Notes under the pieces: model-generated
Told to the model about the DNA's origin: nothing
Databases searched by the model: none
What the model saw: only the letters and a program-made list of their open reading frames with translations
Assembly: GCF_000725545.1 (NCBI RefSeq)
Contig: NZ_JNZP01000002.1
Coordinates: 310,001-374,000, forward strand
Source: Streptomyces exfoliatus
Lineage (GTDB): Bacteria > Actinomycetota > Actinomycetes > Streptomycetales > Streptomycetaceae
DNA: 64,000 nt
Direction: 5' to 3'
Shown: in pieces, positions 41,031 to 49,259 of the stretch
How the letters are laid out: every line of letters begins with the position of its first letter
Numbering within the stretch: the stretch's first letter is position 1
Translations under genes and position numbers: made by a program

Positions 41031-43253
41031 ATGCCGCCCAGCGCCGCCCGCAGGACCCGCCTTCTGCTACCCCTGGTCCTCCTCGTCGCCTGGCTCGCCG
41101 TGGGCGGCGGTCTGGGCCCCTTCGCCGGACGCCTCGGCGAGGTCGCGGCCAACGACCAGGCGGCCTTCCTCCCGCGCAGTGCCGAGTCCACCCGTGTCAT
41201 CGAGGAGCAGAAGGCGTTCCGCGGCTCCGAGACCGTGCCCGCGATCGTGGTGTGGACCGCACGGGACGGCGGACCGGTGGCCGCCGGTTCGACGGCCGAG
41301 GCGACCCGCGCACTCACCTCGCTCACCGGGCGCGAGGGGATCGTAGGCCCGCCCTCCCCCGCGCTGCCCTCCGAGGACGGCGAGGCGCTGCGCGCCGTCG
41401 TCGCCCTGGAGCCGGACCTGGGCGAGGAGCTGCCGACGACGCTCGACACGATCCGGAAGGCGGCTGCCACGGTTCCGGGAACGACCGTCCATCTCGCCGG
41501 TCCGGCCGCCACCCAGGCCGATCTCTCCGGCGCCTTCTCGGGGATCGACGGGCTGCTGCTCGGGGTCGCCCTGATCGCCGTGCTGCTCATCCTGCTGGTC
41601 GTCTACCGGAGCGTCCTGCTGCCCCTCATGATCATCCTGGGGGCGGTCTTCGCCCTCGGCCTCGCCTGCGCCGTCGTGTACGTGCTCGCCGACGCCGGGG
41701 TGCTCAGGGTCGACGGCCAGGTGCAGGGCATCCTGTCCATCCTGGTGATCGGTGCCGCGACGGACTACGCCCTGCTGCTCGCCGCCCGCTACCGCGAGGA
41801 GCTCACCGCGCCCGGCGCGGACCGCTTCGCCGCGATGAACCGCGCCCTGCGCCGCTCCTTCGAGCCGATCGTCGCCAGTGCCGCGACCGTCGCCCTCGGC
41901 CTGCTCGCCCTGCTCGTCAGCGACCTGGCCAACAACCGGGCGCTCGGGCCCGTCGGCGCCATCGGCATCGTGTGCGCGGTCCTCAGCGCCCTGACCTTCC
42001 TGCCGGCCGCCCTCGTCCTCACGGGGCGCGCCGCGTACTGGCCGGCCCGGCCGAAGGCCCTTCCCGAAGGCACGGGAACGCCCGCTGACACCGGCACGAC
42101 CACAGCCGAACCCACAACCACCGCCACCACAACCCAGCCCACAACCACCGCCACCACGGCCGGCGGCCCGGCCGTCTGGCACCGGATCGCCGCCCTGGTC
42201 GACCGCGCACCCCGCAAGGTGTGGGCGGTCACCCTCGCCGCCCTCCTGGCCTGCGCCGCCTTCGCACCGGCCCTGAACTCCCGCGGCGTGCCCTTCGACG
42301 AGATCTTCGTGAACGACGCGCCCTCCGTCGCCGCCCAGGAGACCCTCGGCCGCCACTTCCCCGGCGGCGCGGGCAACCCCGCGGTGATCATCGCGGACGC
42401 CGGAGCGGTCACGCGGGTGGTCGCGGCCGCCGAGGCCGTCCCCGGCGTCGACTCGGCCTTCCCGGTCGGCGCCACGGGCCGCCCCGCCCCCGGCGAGCCG
42501 CTCGTGGTCGACGGCAGGGTCCGCGTCGACGCCACCCTGTCCGCCGCCGCCGACAGCGACGCGGCGCGCGACACGATCGCCAGGCTCCGTACCGCCGTCC
42601 ACGCGGTGCCCGGGGCGGACGCCCTGGTCGGCGGCTCGACCGCCCAGCAGTACGACACCCAGCGCACGGCGGCCCGGGACCGGACGCTCATCGTCCCGGT
42701 CGTGCTGGCGATCATCCTGCTGATCCTGGTGGCGCTGCTGCGCTCCCTCGTGCTGCCGCTGATCCTCGTCGCGACGGTGGCCCTCAACTTCGCCGCCACT
42801 CTGGGCGTTTCGAGTCTGGTGTTCGAGCACGTCCTCGGCTTCACCGGTACGGACGCGTCGGTACCGCTGTACGGCTTCGTCTTCCTCGTCGCACTCGGGG
42901 TCGACTACAACATCTTCCTGATGTCCCGGGTCCGCGAGGAGACGGCGCGCCACGGCGTGCGGGAGGGCGTCCGCATCGGGCTGACCGCCACCGGCGGTGT
43001 GATCACCTCGGCCGGCGTGGTGCTCGCCGCGACCTTCGCCGCGCTGGGCGTCATTCCGCTGGCGTTCCTCGTGCAGATCGCCTTCATCGTCGCGTTCGGC
43101 GTGCTGCTCGACACCCTGGTCGTCCGCTCGCTCCTCGTTCCGGCGCTCGTCCGGGACCTCGGCCCGGTGGCGTGGTGGCCGGGAGCCCTGAGCCGTCTTC
43201 CCGCGGATCGGGGCCGCGCGGACCAATCCGTGGAGGCCGGTGCTCCGAAGTAG
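41031..43253 (+). CDS. MMPL-family RND exporter
   Basis: 740 aa with twelve membrane helices in two halves. The first half has LLLPLVLLVAWLAVGGGLGP, then an outer loop, then GAATDYALLLAARYREEL, the MMPL/SSD proton-relay helix. A Thr-rich linker near residues 350-375 is built from two copies of PTTTATT. The second half repeats the pattern with VALGVDYNIFLMSRVREE. MMPL proteins export lipids, siderophores or drugs using the proton gradient. The substrate is unknown; MarR linkage suggests a toxic small molecule. GGAG lies 5 nt before the ATG. Confidence 0.93.
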   Translation: MPPSAARRTRLLLPLVLLVAWLAVGGGLGPFAGRLGEVAANDQAAFLPRSAESTRVIEEQKAFRGSETVPAIVVWTARDGGPVAAGSTAEATRALTSLTGREGIVGPPSPALPSEDGEALRAVVALEPDLGEELPTTLDTIRKAAATVPGTTVHLAGPAATQADLSGAFSGIDGLLLGVALIAVLLILLVVYRSVLLPLMIILGAVFALGLACAVVYVLADAGVLRVDGQVQGILSILVIGAATDYALLLAARYREELTAPGADRFAAMNRALRRSFEPIVASAATVALGLLALLVSDLANNRALGPVGAIGIVCAVLSALTFLPAALVLTGRAAYWPARPKALPEGTGTPADTGTTTAEPTTTATTTQPTTTATTAGGPAVWHRIAALVDRAPRKVWAVTLAALLACAAFAPALNSRGVPFDEIFVNDAPSVAAQETLGRHFPGGAGNPAVIIADAGAVTRVVAAAEAVPGVDSAFPVGATGRPAPGEPLVVDGRVRVDATLSAAADSDAARDTIARLRTAVHAVPGADALVGGSTAQQYDTQRTAARDRTLIVPVVLAIILLILVALLRSLVLPLILVATVALNFAATLGVSSLVFEHVLGFTGTDASVPLYGFVFLVALGVDYNIFLMSRVREETARHGVREGVRIGLTATGGVITSAGVVLAATFAALGVIPLAFLVQIAFIVAFGVLLDTLVVRSLLVPALVRDLGPVAWWPGALSRLPADRGRADQSVEAGAPK

Positions 43254-43326
43254 GGGCGTAAGCGAGGACACGCAGGCACAGGCAGCGGCGCACGCACGGG
43301 CGCGGACGACCAGGAGGACACATCCG

Positions 43327-43923
43327 GTGAGAGAGCGCGCACGCGTCGACGAGGGTTCGCCCCCGGACGACCTGGACGGCGACGGTCTGACCGCGCTGAT
43401 GCTCCAGGTCGCCCGCGGGGACCGCGACGCCTTCTCGGCCGTCTTCGACCAGGTCTCGGGACCCGTCCTCGGAGTCGTCCGCTCGGTGGTGCGTGATCCC
43501 GCGCAGTCCGAGGAGGTCACCCAGGAGGTGATGGTCGACCTCTGGCGCTCCGCGGCGCGTTACCGCCCGGACCGCGGCTCCGTCCTGAACTGGGCGCTCA
43601 CCCTCGCCCACCGCCGCGCGGTGGACCGGGTGCGCTCGGAGCAGGCGTCCTCGGACCGGGCCCGGCGCGTCGCCCTCCTCGATCACACTCCCGCGTACGA
43701 CGAGGTGACGGAGGAGGTCGAGAACCGTCTCGACCGCGAGCGGGTACGGCGCTGTCTGCGGGGCCTCACCGAGCGCCAGCGCCAGTCCGTCACCCTCGCC
43801 TACTACCGGGGCCTGACCTACCGTGAGGTCGCCGAGCTGCTCTCCCTGCCGCTGGGCACGGTGAAGACCCGGATGCGCGACGGGCTCATCCGGCTCCGCG
43901 ACTGCCTGGGGGTGACGGCATGA
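43327..43923 (+). CDS. sigK: ECF sigma factor, SigK type
   Basis: 198 aa. Region 2 is GDRDAFSAVFDQVSGPVLGV, SEEVTQEVMVDLWRSAARYR and region 4 is LTERQRQSVTLAYYRGLTYR, VAELLSLPLGTVKTRMRDGL. GTG 43327 has GGAGG 9 nt upstream. It overlaps the next gene by ATGA, and that gene encodes a membrane anti-sigma factor of the RskA type, so this is a classical redox/envelope-stress sigma pair. The symbol is by family likeness to mycobacterial SigK. Confidence 0.92.
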   Translation: MRERARVDEGSPPDDLDGDGLTALMLQVARGDRDAFSAVFDQVSGPVLGVVRSVVRDPAQSEEVTQEVMVDLWRSAARYRPDRGSVLNWALTLAHRRAVDRVRSEQASSDRARRVALLDHTPAYDEVTEEVENRLDRERVRRCLRGLTERQRQSVTLAYYRGLTYREVAELLSLPLGTVKTRMRDGLIRLRDCLGVTA

Positions 43924-44678
43924 CCAGCGGTGAGCTGCACACGCTGACCGGCGCCTACGTGCTGGACGCGCTGGACACGGACGAGGAGCGGGAGGCCGTC
44001 GAGCGGCACCTCGCCCACTGCGCCGCGTGCGCCCATGAGGTCCGGGAGCTCTCGGAGACGGCCGCGCGCCTCGGTCTCGCCGTCGCCGAGCCGGTCGGCC
44101 AGGAGCTGCGCGCCGAGGTGCTGCGCCGGATCGCGGACGTCCGCCAGCTGCCGCCGGTGACCGTGGGGGCAGGCCGGGCGTTCGGCACGGGCCGCGGGCC
44201 GCGCCGGCTGCCTCGCTGGGCGCTGGCCGCCTCGCTCGCCGGGGCGGTGACGCTCGCGGGTCTCGCGGGCCTGCAGTACCAGCGCGCCGAGGAGGCCCGA
44301 GACCGGGCGGTCCGGGCCGAGGCGAGCGCCGAGGCCGTCGCGGTGGTGCTCGCGGCGCCCGACGCCCGGGTCTCCACCGCGCGCCTGGCGGACGGCGTGG
44401 TGGGCACGCTCGTCCACGCCCCGTCCCTGGACCGGGCGGTGTTCGCCGCGGCCGGGATGCCCGCACCACCGGCCGGAAAGGTCTACCAGCTCTGGTACGA
44501 CGATTCCGGGACGATGCGCTCGGCCGGCCTGATGGCCTCGGGTACGACGTCCTCGACCACCCTTCTGGAGGGGCCCGCGAACCGGTCGAGCGGCATCGGC
44601 ATCACCGTGGAACCGGAGGGCGGCTCCCCCCGTCCGACGTCGGCGCCGATCGCCACCATGGCCATGCCGAAGGCCTGA
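43920..44678 (+). CDS. rskA: RskA-type transmembrane anti-sigma-K factor
   Basis: 252 aa. The N-terminal zinc-binding anti-sigma domain contains HTLTGAYVLDALD and HLAHCAACAHEV, the H-x3-C-x2-C motif. One membrane helix lies near 97-119 (LPRWALAASLAGAVTLAGLA). The C-terminal RskA domain is outside the membrane (KVYQLWYDDSGTMRSAGLM). It should hold the SigK protein inactive until redox change or regulated proteolysis. Start overlaps the sigma stop (ATGA). Confidence 0.92.
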   Translation: MTSGELHTLTGAYVLDALDTDEEREAVERHLAHCAACAHEVRELSETAARLGLAVAEPVGQELRAEVLRRIADVRQLPPVTVGAGRAFGTGRGPRRLPRWALAASLAGAVTLAGLAGLQYQRAEEARDRAVRAEASAEAVAVVLAAPDARVSTARLADGVVGTLVHAPSLDRAVFAAAGMPAPPAGKVYQLWYDDSGTMRSAGLMASGTTSSTTLLEGPANRSSGIGITVEPEGGSPRPTSAPIATMAMPKA

Positions 44679-44720
44679 TCGACAAGACACCCCCTCACGT
44701 CCCCTGCCCCGGCCACGGCT

Positions 44721-45422
44721 CTACGGCGTCCCCGGCGTCCCCACGGGCGCGGCCGGAGCCGGGCAGGCGACCGTGCCCGGCCGTACGGAGAGCGTGAGCC
44801 TGGGAGTGGTCAGCAGGCCCGGGATCTGGAAGTCCTGGGCGGTGCCGACGATCCGGTCGAACTTGGCGTAGCGCGCCTGGATGCCGAACCGGTGCTGCGG
44901 GCTGCCGAGCGGGTTGAGGACGTACGCGCCGCTCGCGTCCTTGACGGTCTTCACGTCGGCTCCGTTGGTGTTGAGGTCGACGACGCCGTCCATGTCGAGG
45001 ACGCCGGTGGCGTTCCGCAGGTCGAGGACGGTGTTCTGGGTCCGGATCTCCCAGGAGCCCGGATTGTCGTCGCCGAGGGTGAGCAGCAGCGTGTACGTGG
45101 CTCCCGCGATCTGCTGCCGCTGGCTCAGGCAGAGGCCGTTGAGCACCCCGTCCGCGAATCCCATGCGCAGCACGCGGACGGTTCCCGCGGAGCCGTCGGG
45201 CCGTACGACGGCCTGGTCGACGACGGCGGCGCCGTACTGCGTCCCGTACAGGCTGCTGGTGGTGAAGTCGACGGGCCGGTCCTGGATCCGGAGCCCGACG
45301 GCCAGTGCGCCGCTCGCCATGGCGGAGCCGAGTCCGCCGGCCGCCAGGAGCGCGGGAAGGGCGACGGCGAGGGAGCGGCGCCAGTGGGTGCGCCCCTCCG
45401 GGGGGCGGCGTTCGTGGCTCAT
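44721..45422 (-). CDS. DUF6230-like secreted protein, operon member 6
   Basis: 233 aa. A basic N-terminus (HWRRSLAVALPALLAAGGLG) leads to one hydrophobic segment, MASGALAVGLRIQ, then a beta-rich extracellular domain. The frame shares with members 1 and 4 the stretch after the signal (MA-GALA--L-I--P--F), the internal GLC-SQRQQIAG-YTLLLT block and a C-terminal cysteine. It is therefore the most divergent paralogue. The ATG overlaps the previous stop by ATGA. Last gene of the operon. Older genomes label relatives cholesterol esterase without catalytic motifs to support it. Confidence 0.8.
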   Translation of the reverse strand: MSHERRPPEGRTHWRRSLAVALPALLAAGGLGSAMASGALAVGLRIQDRPVDFTTSSLYGTQYGAAVVDQAVVRPDGSAGTVRVLRMGFADGVLNGLCLSQRQQIAGATYTLLLTLGDDNPGSWEIRTQNTVLDLRNATGVLDMDGVVDLNTNGADVKTVKDASGAYVLNPLGSPQHRFGIQARYAKFDRIVGTAQDFQIPGLLTTPRLTLSVRPGTVACPAPAAPVGTPGTP

Positions 45423-46045
45423 GGGGTGGTCACCGTGATGGTTCCCGGCAGGTGGACGGGGTTGTCGGTGGAGTCGAGGGCCGCGTGGTCGTCGACCGTC
45501 CGGATCGCGTAGATGTCGCCGGCGAAGTCCTCGGCGCCCGCCGTGAGCGGGATGAGGGAGCCGAAGAAGTCGAGCAGGCCCTGCACCCCGCAGATCTTGA
45601 CGAGGACGCGGACGCAGACGTTGGAGATGGTGCCCCACATCGTGGTCGTCTCGGGCTTCCCCGCGCTGTCGTAGCCGCCGAGGGAGCCTTCGCCGGGCAC
45701 GTCGATGGTGACGGTGTGCCCGGCGGCCCGCTGGCTCACGTTCATGTGCGAGCGGATCTTGAGCTTGGTGAAGGTGTACTGGTTGGTGACGCGCGTCGTG
45801 CCGTCGGAGAGCCGGATGGTGACGTTCTTCTGGACGGTCATGGAGACGGCGACCATGCTGGCGATGGTGACGTGCAAGGGGTCCGGGGAGGGCAGGAAGG
45901 GCACGCCCAGCGGTTCCACCGCCGCGGTCGTCCCCGCGGCGCGGCTCGGCTGCCCGGACCAGACGGCGGTGACGACGGCGAGGGCGAGGGCCACGGTCAC
46001 GGCGAGCGCCCTGGTCGGCCGCGTACGGACGACGCCCGGCGTCAC
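45419..46045 (-). CDS. Secreted protein of unknown function, operon member 5
   Basis: 208 aa. The signal sequence ALAVTVALALAVVTAVWSG is followed by SRA and a mature part of about 175 residues rich in Val, Thr and Gly, with two cysteines (NVCVRVLVKICGVQG) that could form a disulfide. No domain recognised; it resembles the beta-rich part of DUF6230 proteins only in composition. GTG 46045 overlaps the DUF6114 stop as GTGA and its stop overlaps the next start as ATGA, so it is locked in the operon. Confidence 0.78.
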   Translation of the reverse strand: MTPGVVRTRPTRALAVTVALALAVVTAVWSGQPSRAAGTTAAVEPLGVPFLPSPDPLHVTIASMVAVSMTVQKNVTIRLSDGTTRVTNQYTFTKLKIRSHMNVSQRAAGHTVTIDVPGEGSLGGYDSAGKPETTTMWGTISNVCVRVLVKICGVQGLLDFFGSLIPLTAGAEDFAGDIYAIRTVDDHAALDSTDNPVHLPGTITVTTP

Positions 46046-46437
46046 CCTTCCACCTCCACCGCCGCCCGGCGGCGTGGCCGCTTGGCGCCCCAGCCCACCA
46101 TCATGGATCCGCCGAGGACTCCGAGCGTCATGCCGAGCAGGAATCCGCCGAGGTTGGAGACGACGAGCGAGACGACCGCGAGGACCGTGCCGATGAGTCC
46201 GAAGGTGTACCGCTGGGCGGGCAGCGCCAGCGGGACGAGCCCGCAGAGGATCATCCCGCCGCCGACGAGGTAGCCGGCCACTCCCCCGAAGCCGGTGCTC
46301 ACGATCAACTGCAGGGAGCTGAGGGAGAACTTGAGGACGGTCCAGCCGCCGGCGACCAGCCACACCCCGCCCCAGAAGGGGCGGGTGCGGCGGAAGGCCC
46401 GGAACCATCCGTACGCGGACCTCAGCCGGCTCAGCAT
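46042..46437 (-). CDS. DUF6114 four-helix membrane protein, operon member 4
   Basis: 131 aa, essentially four hydrophobic helices: PFWGGVWLVAGGWTVLKFSL, VSTGFGGVAGYLVGGGMILC, GLIGTVLAVVSLVVSNLGGF and LLGMTLGVLGGSMMVGW, ending in a basic tail. FRRTRPFWGGVW near the start and NLGGFL-GM-L-VLGGSM at the end are nearly identical in the second DUF6114 gene of this operon. Starts 7 nt inside the DUF6230 gene before it. Function unknown; by position a partner of the secreted DUF6230 protein. Confidence 0.87.
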   Translation of the reverse strand: MLSRLRSAYGWFRAFRRTRPFWGGVWLVAGGWTVLKFSLSSLQLIVSTGFGGVAGYLVGGGMILCGLVPLALPAQRYTFGLIGTVLAVVSLVVSNLGGFLLGMTLGVLGGSMMVGWGAKRPRRRAAVEVEG

Positions 46438-47171
46438 GCGGTGGCCGTTCCCGCGACGACCCTGATCTTCAGGTCGGGCAGGACGAGCGCCCCGGCCATC
46501 TCCGCGTCGTAGGCGGTGGCGTTCAGTCCGTGCAGTCTGATGGAGCTGCCGCCCTCGCCGCCCGCGGAACCGAGCCCGAACCCGCCGGGCAGCGCGCCCG
46601 TGAGCGGCTTGCCCGCCACGGTGACCTGGTCGGCGGACTGGCCGAGTACGGCGTTCTGCAGGGTGGTGGGCCCGTACGCCTGGAGCTCGGTCGCCTGGAT
46701 GTACAGGTTCGAGGCGTCGATGTCGGTGGTGAAGGCGGCGGGCGGGGTGGCCGTCACCTTCTGGCCGCCCGTCAGGAGCAGCGAGTACGGGACTCCCGCG
46801 ATCGTCTGGTGGACGATTCCGCAGAGCCCGGCGAGCCCGGCGCTGGCGAAACCGACGCGCGCCATGGCCGTGGTCGTGGTCGTGGTGCCGTCCGGGCGGC
46901 CGACGGCCGGGGTGTTGACGATGGCGCCGAAGCCGCTGCCGGCGACCCCGTTGGAAGTCAGCGTGAAGGGCTGTCCGGTGACGCTGAAGTTGGCGGCGAG
47001 CGCGCCCTGCGTCATCGCGGTGGCGAGGGCGCCGACGGCGAGGGCGGCGGGCACCAGGGTGAACGCGCCGCGCCCCCAGCGGGTGCCACGGCGGGTGCCG
47101 TCGGCCGCCTCGGCGATCATCCGGGCGTTCCAGTCGGCAGCGGCACGCATGCCGGTCGTACGCATCGTCAT
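46431..47171 (-). CDS. DUF6230 secreted protein, operon member 3
   Basis: 246 aa. A long N-tail of about 38 residues with TRRGTRWGRGAF precedes the hydrophobic VPAALAVGALATAMTQGALA; ANFSVTGQPFTLTSNGVAG begins the mature part. GLAGLCGIVHQTIAGVPYSL, PDLKIRVVAGTATAC and the terminal cysteine match the paralogue at 47814. No enzymatic motif. Its ATG overlaps the DUF6114 stop by ATGA and its end overlaps the next DUF6114 gene by 7 nt. Confidence 0.87.
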   Translation of the reverse strand: MTMRTTGMRAAADWNARMIAEAADGTRRGTRWGRGAFTLVPAALAVGALATAMTQGALAANFSVTGQPFTLTSNGVAGSGFGAIVNTPAVGRPDGTTTTTTAMARVGFASAGLAGLCGIVHQTIAGVPYSLLLTGGQKVTATPPAAFTTDIDASNLYIQATELQAYGPTTLQNAVLGQSADQVTVAGKPLTGALPGGFGLGSAGGEGGSSIRLHGLNATAYDAEMAGALVLPDLKIRVVAGTATAC

Positions 47172-47674
47172 ACGGATCCGCTCCCCAGGGACGCGGCGGG
47201 TGCGGAGGGCGCCTCGGCGGCCGTCCCGGCACGGCGCATGCGGCGGCCGCGCCGCTTGGCGGGCTTCTCGGGGAGCCAGGCGAAGGCCATGGACCCGCCG
47301 AGGACCGAGAGGACCATGCCCACGAAGAGGCCGCCGAGGTTGGACAGCGGGAAGGACGCGACGCCCGCGATCACCGCGATGACGCCGGCGGAGTGGCGCT
47401 GACCGGGCAACAGCAGCATGAGCAGGGCCATCGCCATCAGGACGACACCGCCGGCCATGCCCGCGATCCCGCCGACGCCGACCTGGAGGATCTTGCCGAG
47501 CGGCGCCATCGGCAGGAAGAAGATGACGAAGCCGCCGAGCCCGGTCCAGACGGTCGCCCAGAACGGCCGGGTACGGCGCCAGCGGCGGAAGGCGGCCCGC
47601 GCGCCGCCGGGGCGGCCGGGCGGGTCGGCCGGGTCGGACACGGCGTTCGGCTCGGGCGGCGGATCGGTGGTCAT
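47168..47674 (-). CDS. DUF6114 four-helix membrane protein, operon member 2
   Basis: 168 aa: a Pro/Asp-rich cytosolic tail of about 35 residues, RRTRPFWATVWTGLGGFVIF, three more helices (VGVGGIAGMAGGVVLMAMAL, SAGVIAVIAGVASFPLSNLG, GMVLSVLGGSMAFAWLP) and a basic C-tail. ATG 47674 has GAGG 6 nt upstream. It follows the first DUF6230 gene after 139 bp and is coupled to the second. Confidence 0.87.
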   Translation of the reverse strand: MTTDPPPEPNAVSDPADPPGRPGGARAAFRRWRRTRPFWATVWTGLGGFVIFFLPMAPLGKILQVGVGGIAGMAGGVVLMAMALLMLLLPGQRHSAGVIAVIAGVASFPLSNLGGLFVGMVLSVLGGSMAFAWLPEKPAKRRGRRMRRAGTAAEAPSAPAASLGSGSV

Positions 47675-47813
47675 GAGGGGCCTCACAGCGGGAGTCGGAG
47701 AGGAAGGGTTCCTGCGGGTGGGACCGGGGCCCGCGCGGAGGGGCGCTCCCCCCGGCACGGGCCGCCGGTCCCTGGTGGCACCGTCGGTGCGTGCGGTGCT
47801 GCTGCCGCCCGGC

Positions 47814-48494
47814 TCAGCAGGCCTTGTCGCCGTGGGCGATGGCGATGGCGAGGTCCGGCAGGGTGATCGCGCCGGAGATCGTGGCGCCGTTGGCGTCGGC
47901 GTTGAGGTTCTTGATGTCGGTCCGGCCGCCGGTGGCGTCCAGGCCGAACTGGCCGGGCGTGCCGTCGGTGATGCCGGTGCCCTTGATGCCGGCGCCGTCG
48001 GCGGCGGCGCCGATGACGTTCGGAGTGGCGTCGCTCGCGTTGAGCGTGGCCGTGGCGGCCTTGAGCGACTGGGCGTCCAGGACCAGCTTGTTGGCCTGGA
48101 GTCCCGCGCCCGCGACGAGCTGGTCGCTGGTGAGCGGGGTCGCCGCGGCGGGCGAGGAGATGTTCAGTGACCAGGTGCCGAGGCTGCCGATCACCGGGAG
48201 GTTGACGGACTGGACGGCGTGGACGCAGATGCCGTCGAGGCCGGCCTTGGCGATGCCGACCTCGGCGGCCCCCTTGGCCCCGCCGGCGTCGATGGTGTGC
48301 ATGACCGCGCCGATGCCCTGCGGGGCCGCCACGGTCTTCGAGCTGAGGGTGAAGGGGACGCTGGTCAGCGAGAGGTTCGCGGCGAGCGCGCCCTGCACCA
48401 TGGCCGTGGCCATGGCGGCGACGGCCGCCGTGGCGGGCACGGCGAGGAACGCCGATCTGCGCCAGCGGGTGACCCCTCTGGTCTCTTCCTGCAT
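47814..48494 (-). CDS. DUF6230 secreted protein, operon member 1
   Basis: 226 aa. TRWRRSAFLAVPATAAVAAM and ATAMVQGALAANLSLTSVPF show the family start: basic residues, one hydrophobic segment, then ANLSLTS. The mature part is beta-rich with GLDGICVHAVQSVNLPVIGS and a C-terminal LPDLAIAIAHGDKAC. ATG 48494 has GGAG 5 nt upstream. First gene of a six-gene operon divergent from a TetR gene. Members are conserved across Streptomyces; their role is not known to me. Confidence 0.87.
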   Translation of the reverse strand: MQEETRGVTRWRRSAFLAVPATAAVAAMATAMVQGALAANLSLTSVPFTLSSKTVAAPQGIGAVMHTIDAGGAKGAAEVGIAKAGLDGICVHAVQSVNLPVIGSLGTWSLNISSPAAATPLTSDQLVAGAGLQANKLVLDAQSLKAATATLNASDATPNVIGAAADGAGIKGTGITDGTPGQFGLDATGGRTDIKNLNADANGATISGAITLPDLAIAIAHGDKAC

Positions 48495-48528
48495 GTGATC
48501 TCCAACCGTCGTGCCGCACCGGCCGAAT

Positions 48529-48586
48529 GACACTTTGCGGCTTCATGTTCGAGAATTGGACACTCTCATCATAAGTGTCAACACTT
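48529..48586. promoter_or_regulatory. Control region of the DUF6230 operon and TetR gene
   Basis: AAGTGT-CA-ACACTT (48573-48586) is an inverted repeat; read on the minus strand it contains a TTGACA -35. GACACTTT (48529-48536) and GACACTCT (48559-48566) lie exactly 30 bp apart. The same pair with the same spacing occurs at 51131 and 51161. Likely operator(s) for the adjacent TetR or a shared regulator. Confidence 0.55.
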
Positions 48587-48629
48587 CTGACAATCCTGGG
48601 TCGAATTCCGGCTGGACTAGGCTTGGCCG

Positions 48630-49259
48630 ATGCCACGCTTCAGGGAGACGGTCCGGACACTGCTGCGCGAGCGCCTCCTGGACGCCGCGTACGAGGCGGT
48701 CGCCGACCGCGGCTTCGACAAGCTGCGCATGGCGCACCTGGCCGGCGCGGTCGGGGTCAGCCGCCAGACCGTGTACACGGAGTTCCCCTCCAAGGAGGCG
48801 ATCGGCGAGGCCCTCTTCCAGCGCGAGTTGGAGCGCTGTCTCGTCGGCATCCAGCAGGGCCTGGACGCCCACCGGGACGACCTGGGCGCCGCCGTCGAGG
48901 CGGCCGTCGGCTTCACCCTCACCCTGGCCGCCCGGAACCCGCTGATCAGGGCGATGCTGACCAGCACCGGCGAGGACGGACTCCTCTCGTACCTCACGAC
49001 CCGCTCCGCGGCGGCGTTCGACACGGCGACGGCGATGGCGGACGCGTACGTCACGGAGGCCTGGCCCACCGTCGATCCCGTGGCGCGCGAACTGGCCGTG
49101 GACGCGGCGGTCCGGCTGACCGCGAGTCACATCGTCCAGTCCGCCTCGTCCCCCGGGGAGTCGGCCCGCCGCATCGCGGACACCGTGGTCCGGGTCGCAC
49201 TGAGCACCGGCCGCGAGAAGCTCCCGCCGCCACCGGGATCAGGGAACCGGAGATCCTGA
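48630..49259 (+). CDS. TetR-family regulator
   Basis: 209 aa. The helix-turn-helix reads LLDAAYEAVADRGFDKLRMA, HLAGAVGVSRQTVYTEFPSK; the C-terminal ligand domain is generic. TAGGCT (48618-48623) ends 6 nt before the ATG, so the transcript is leaderless. Divergent from the DUF6230 operon, 135 bp apart, and the likely repressor of it. Its last 133 bp overlap the 3' end of the convergent signal peptidase gene. Confidence 0.9.
   Translation: MPRFRETVRTLLRERLLDAAYEAVADRGFDKLRMAHLAGAVGVSRQTVYTEFPSKEAIGEALFQRELERCLVGIQQGLDAHRDDLGAAVEAAVGFTLTLAARNPLIRAMLTSTGEDGLLSYLTTRSAAAFDTATAMADAYVTEAWPTVDPVARELAVDAAVRLTASHIVQSASSPGESARRIADTVVRVALSTGREKLPPPPGSGNRRS

Noticed and set aside
41067..43520. 817-codon antisense frame over the MMPL and sigK genes
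   Set aside because: Same artefact; no ribosome site, no recognizable fold, and MMPL and SigK motifs lie on the other strand.
44721..45422. Cholesterol esterase function for the DUF6230 proteins
   Set aside because: No GxSxG or other hydrolase motif is present; the label used for relatives in older genomes is unsupported.
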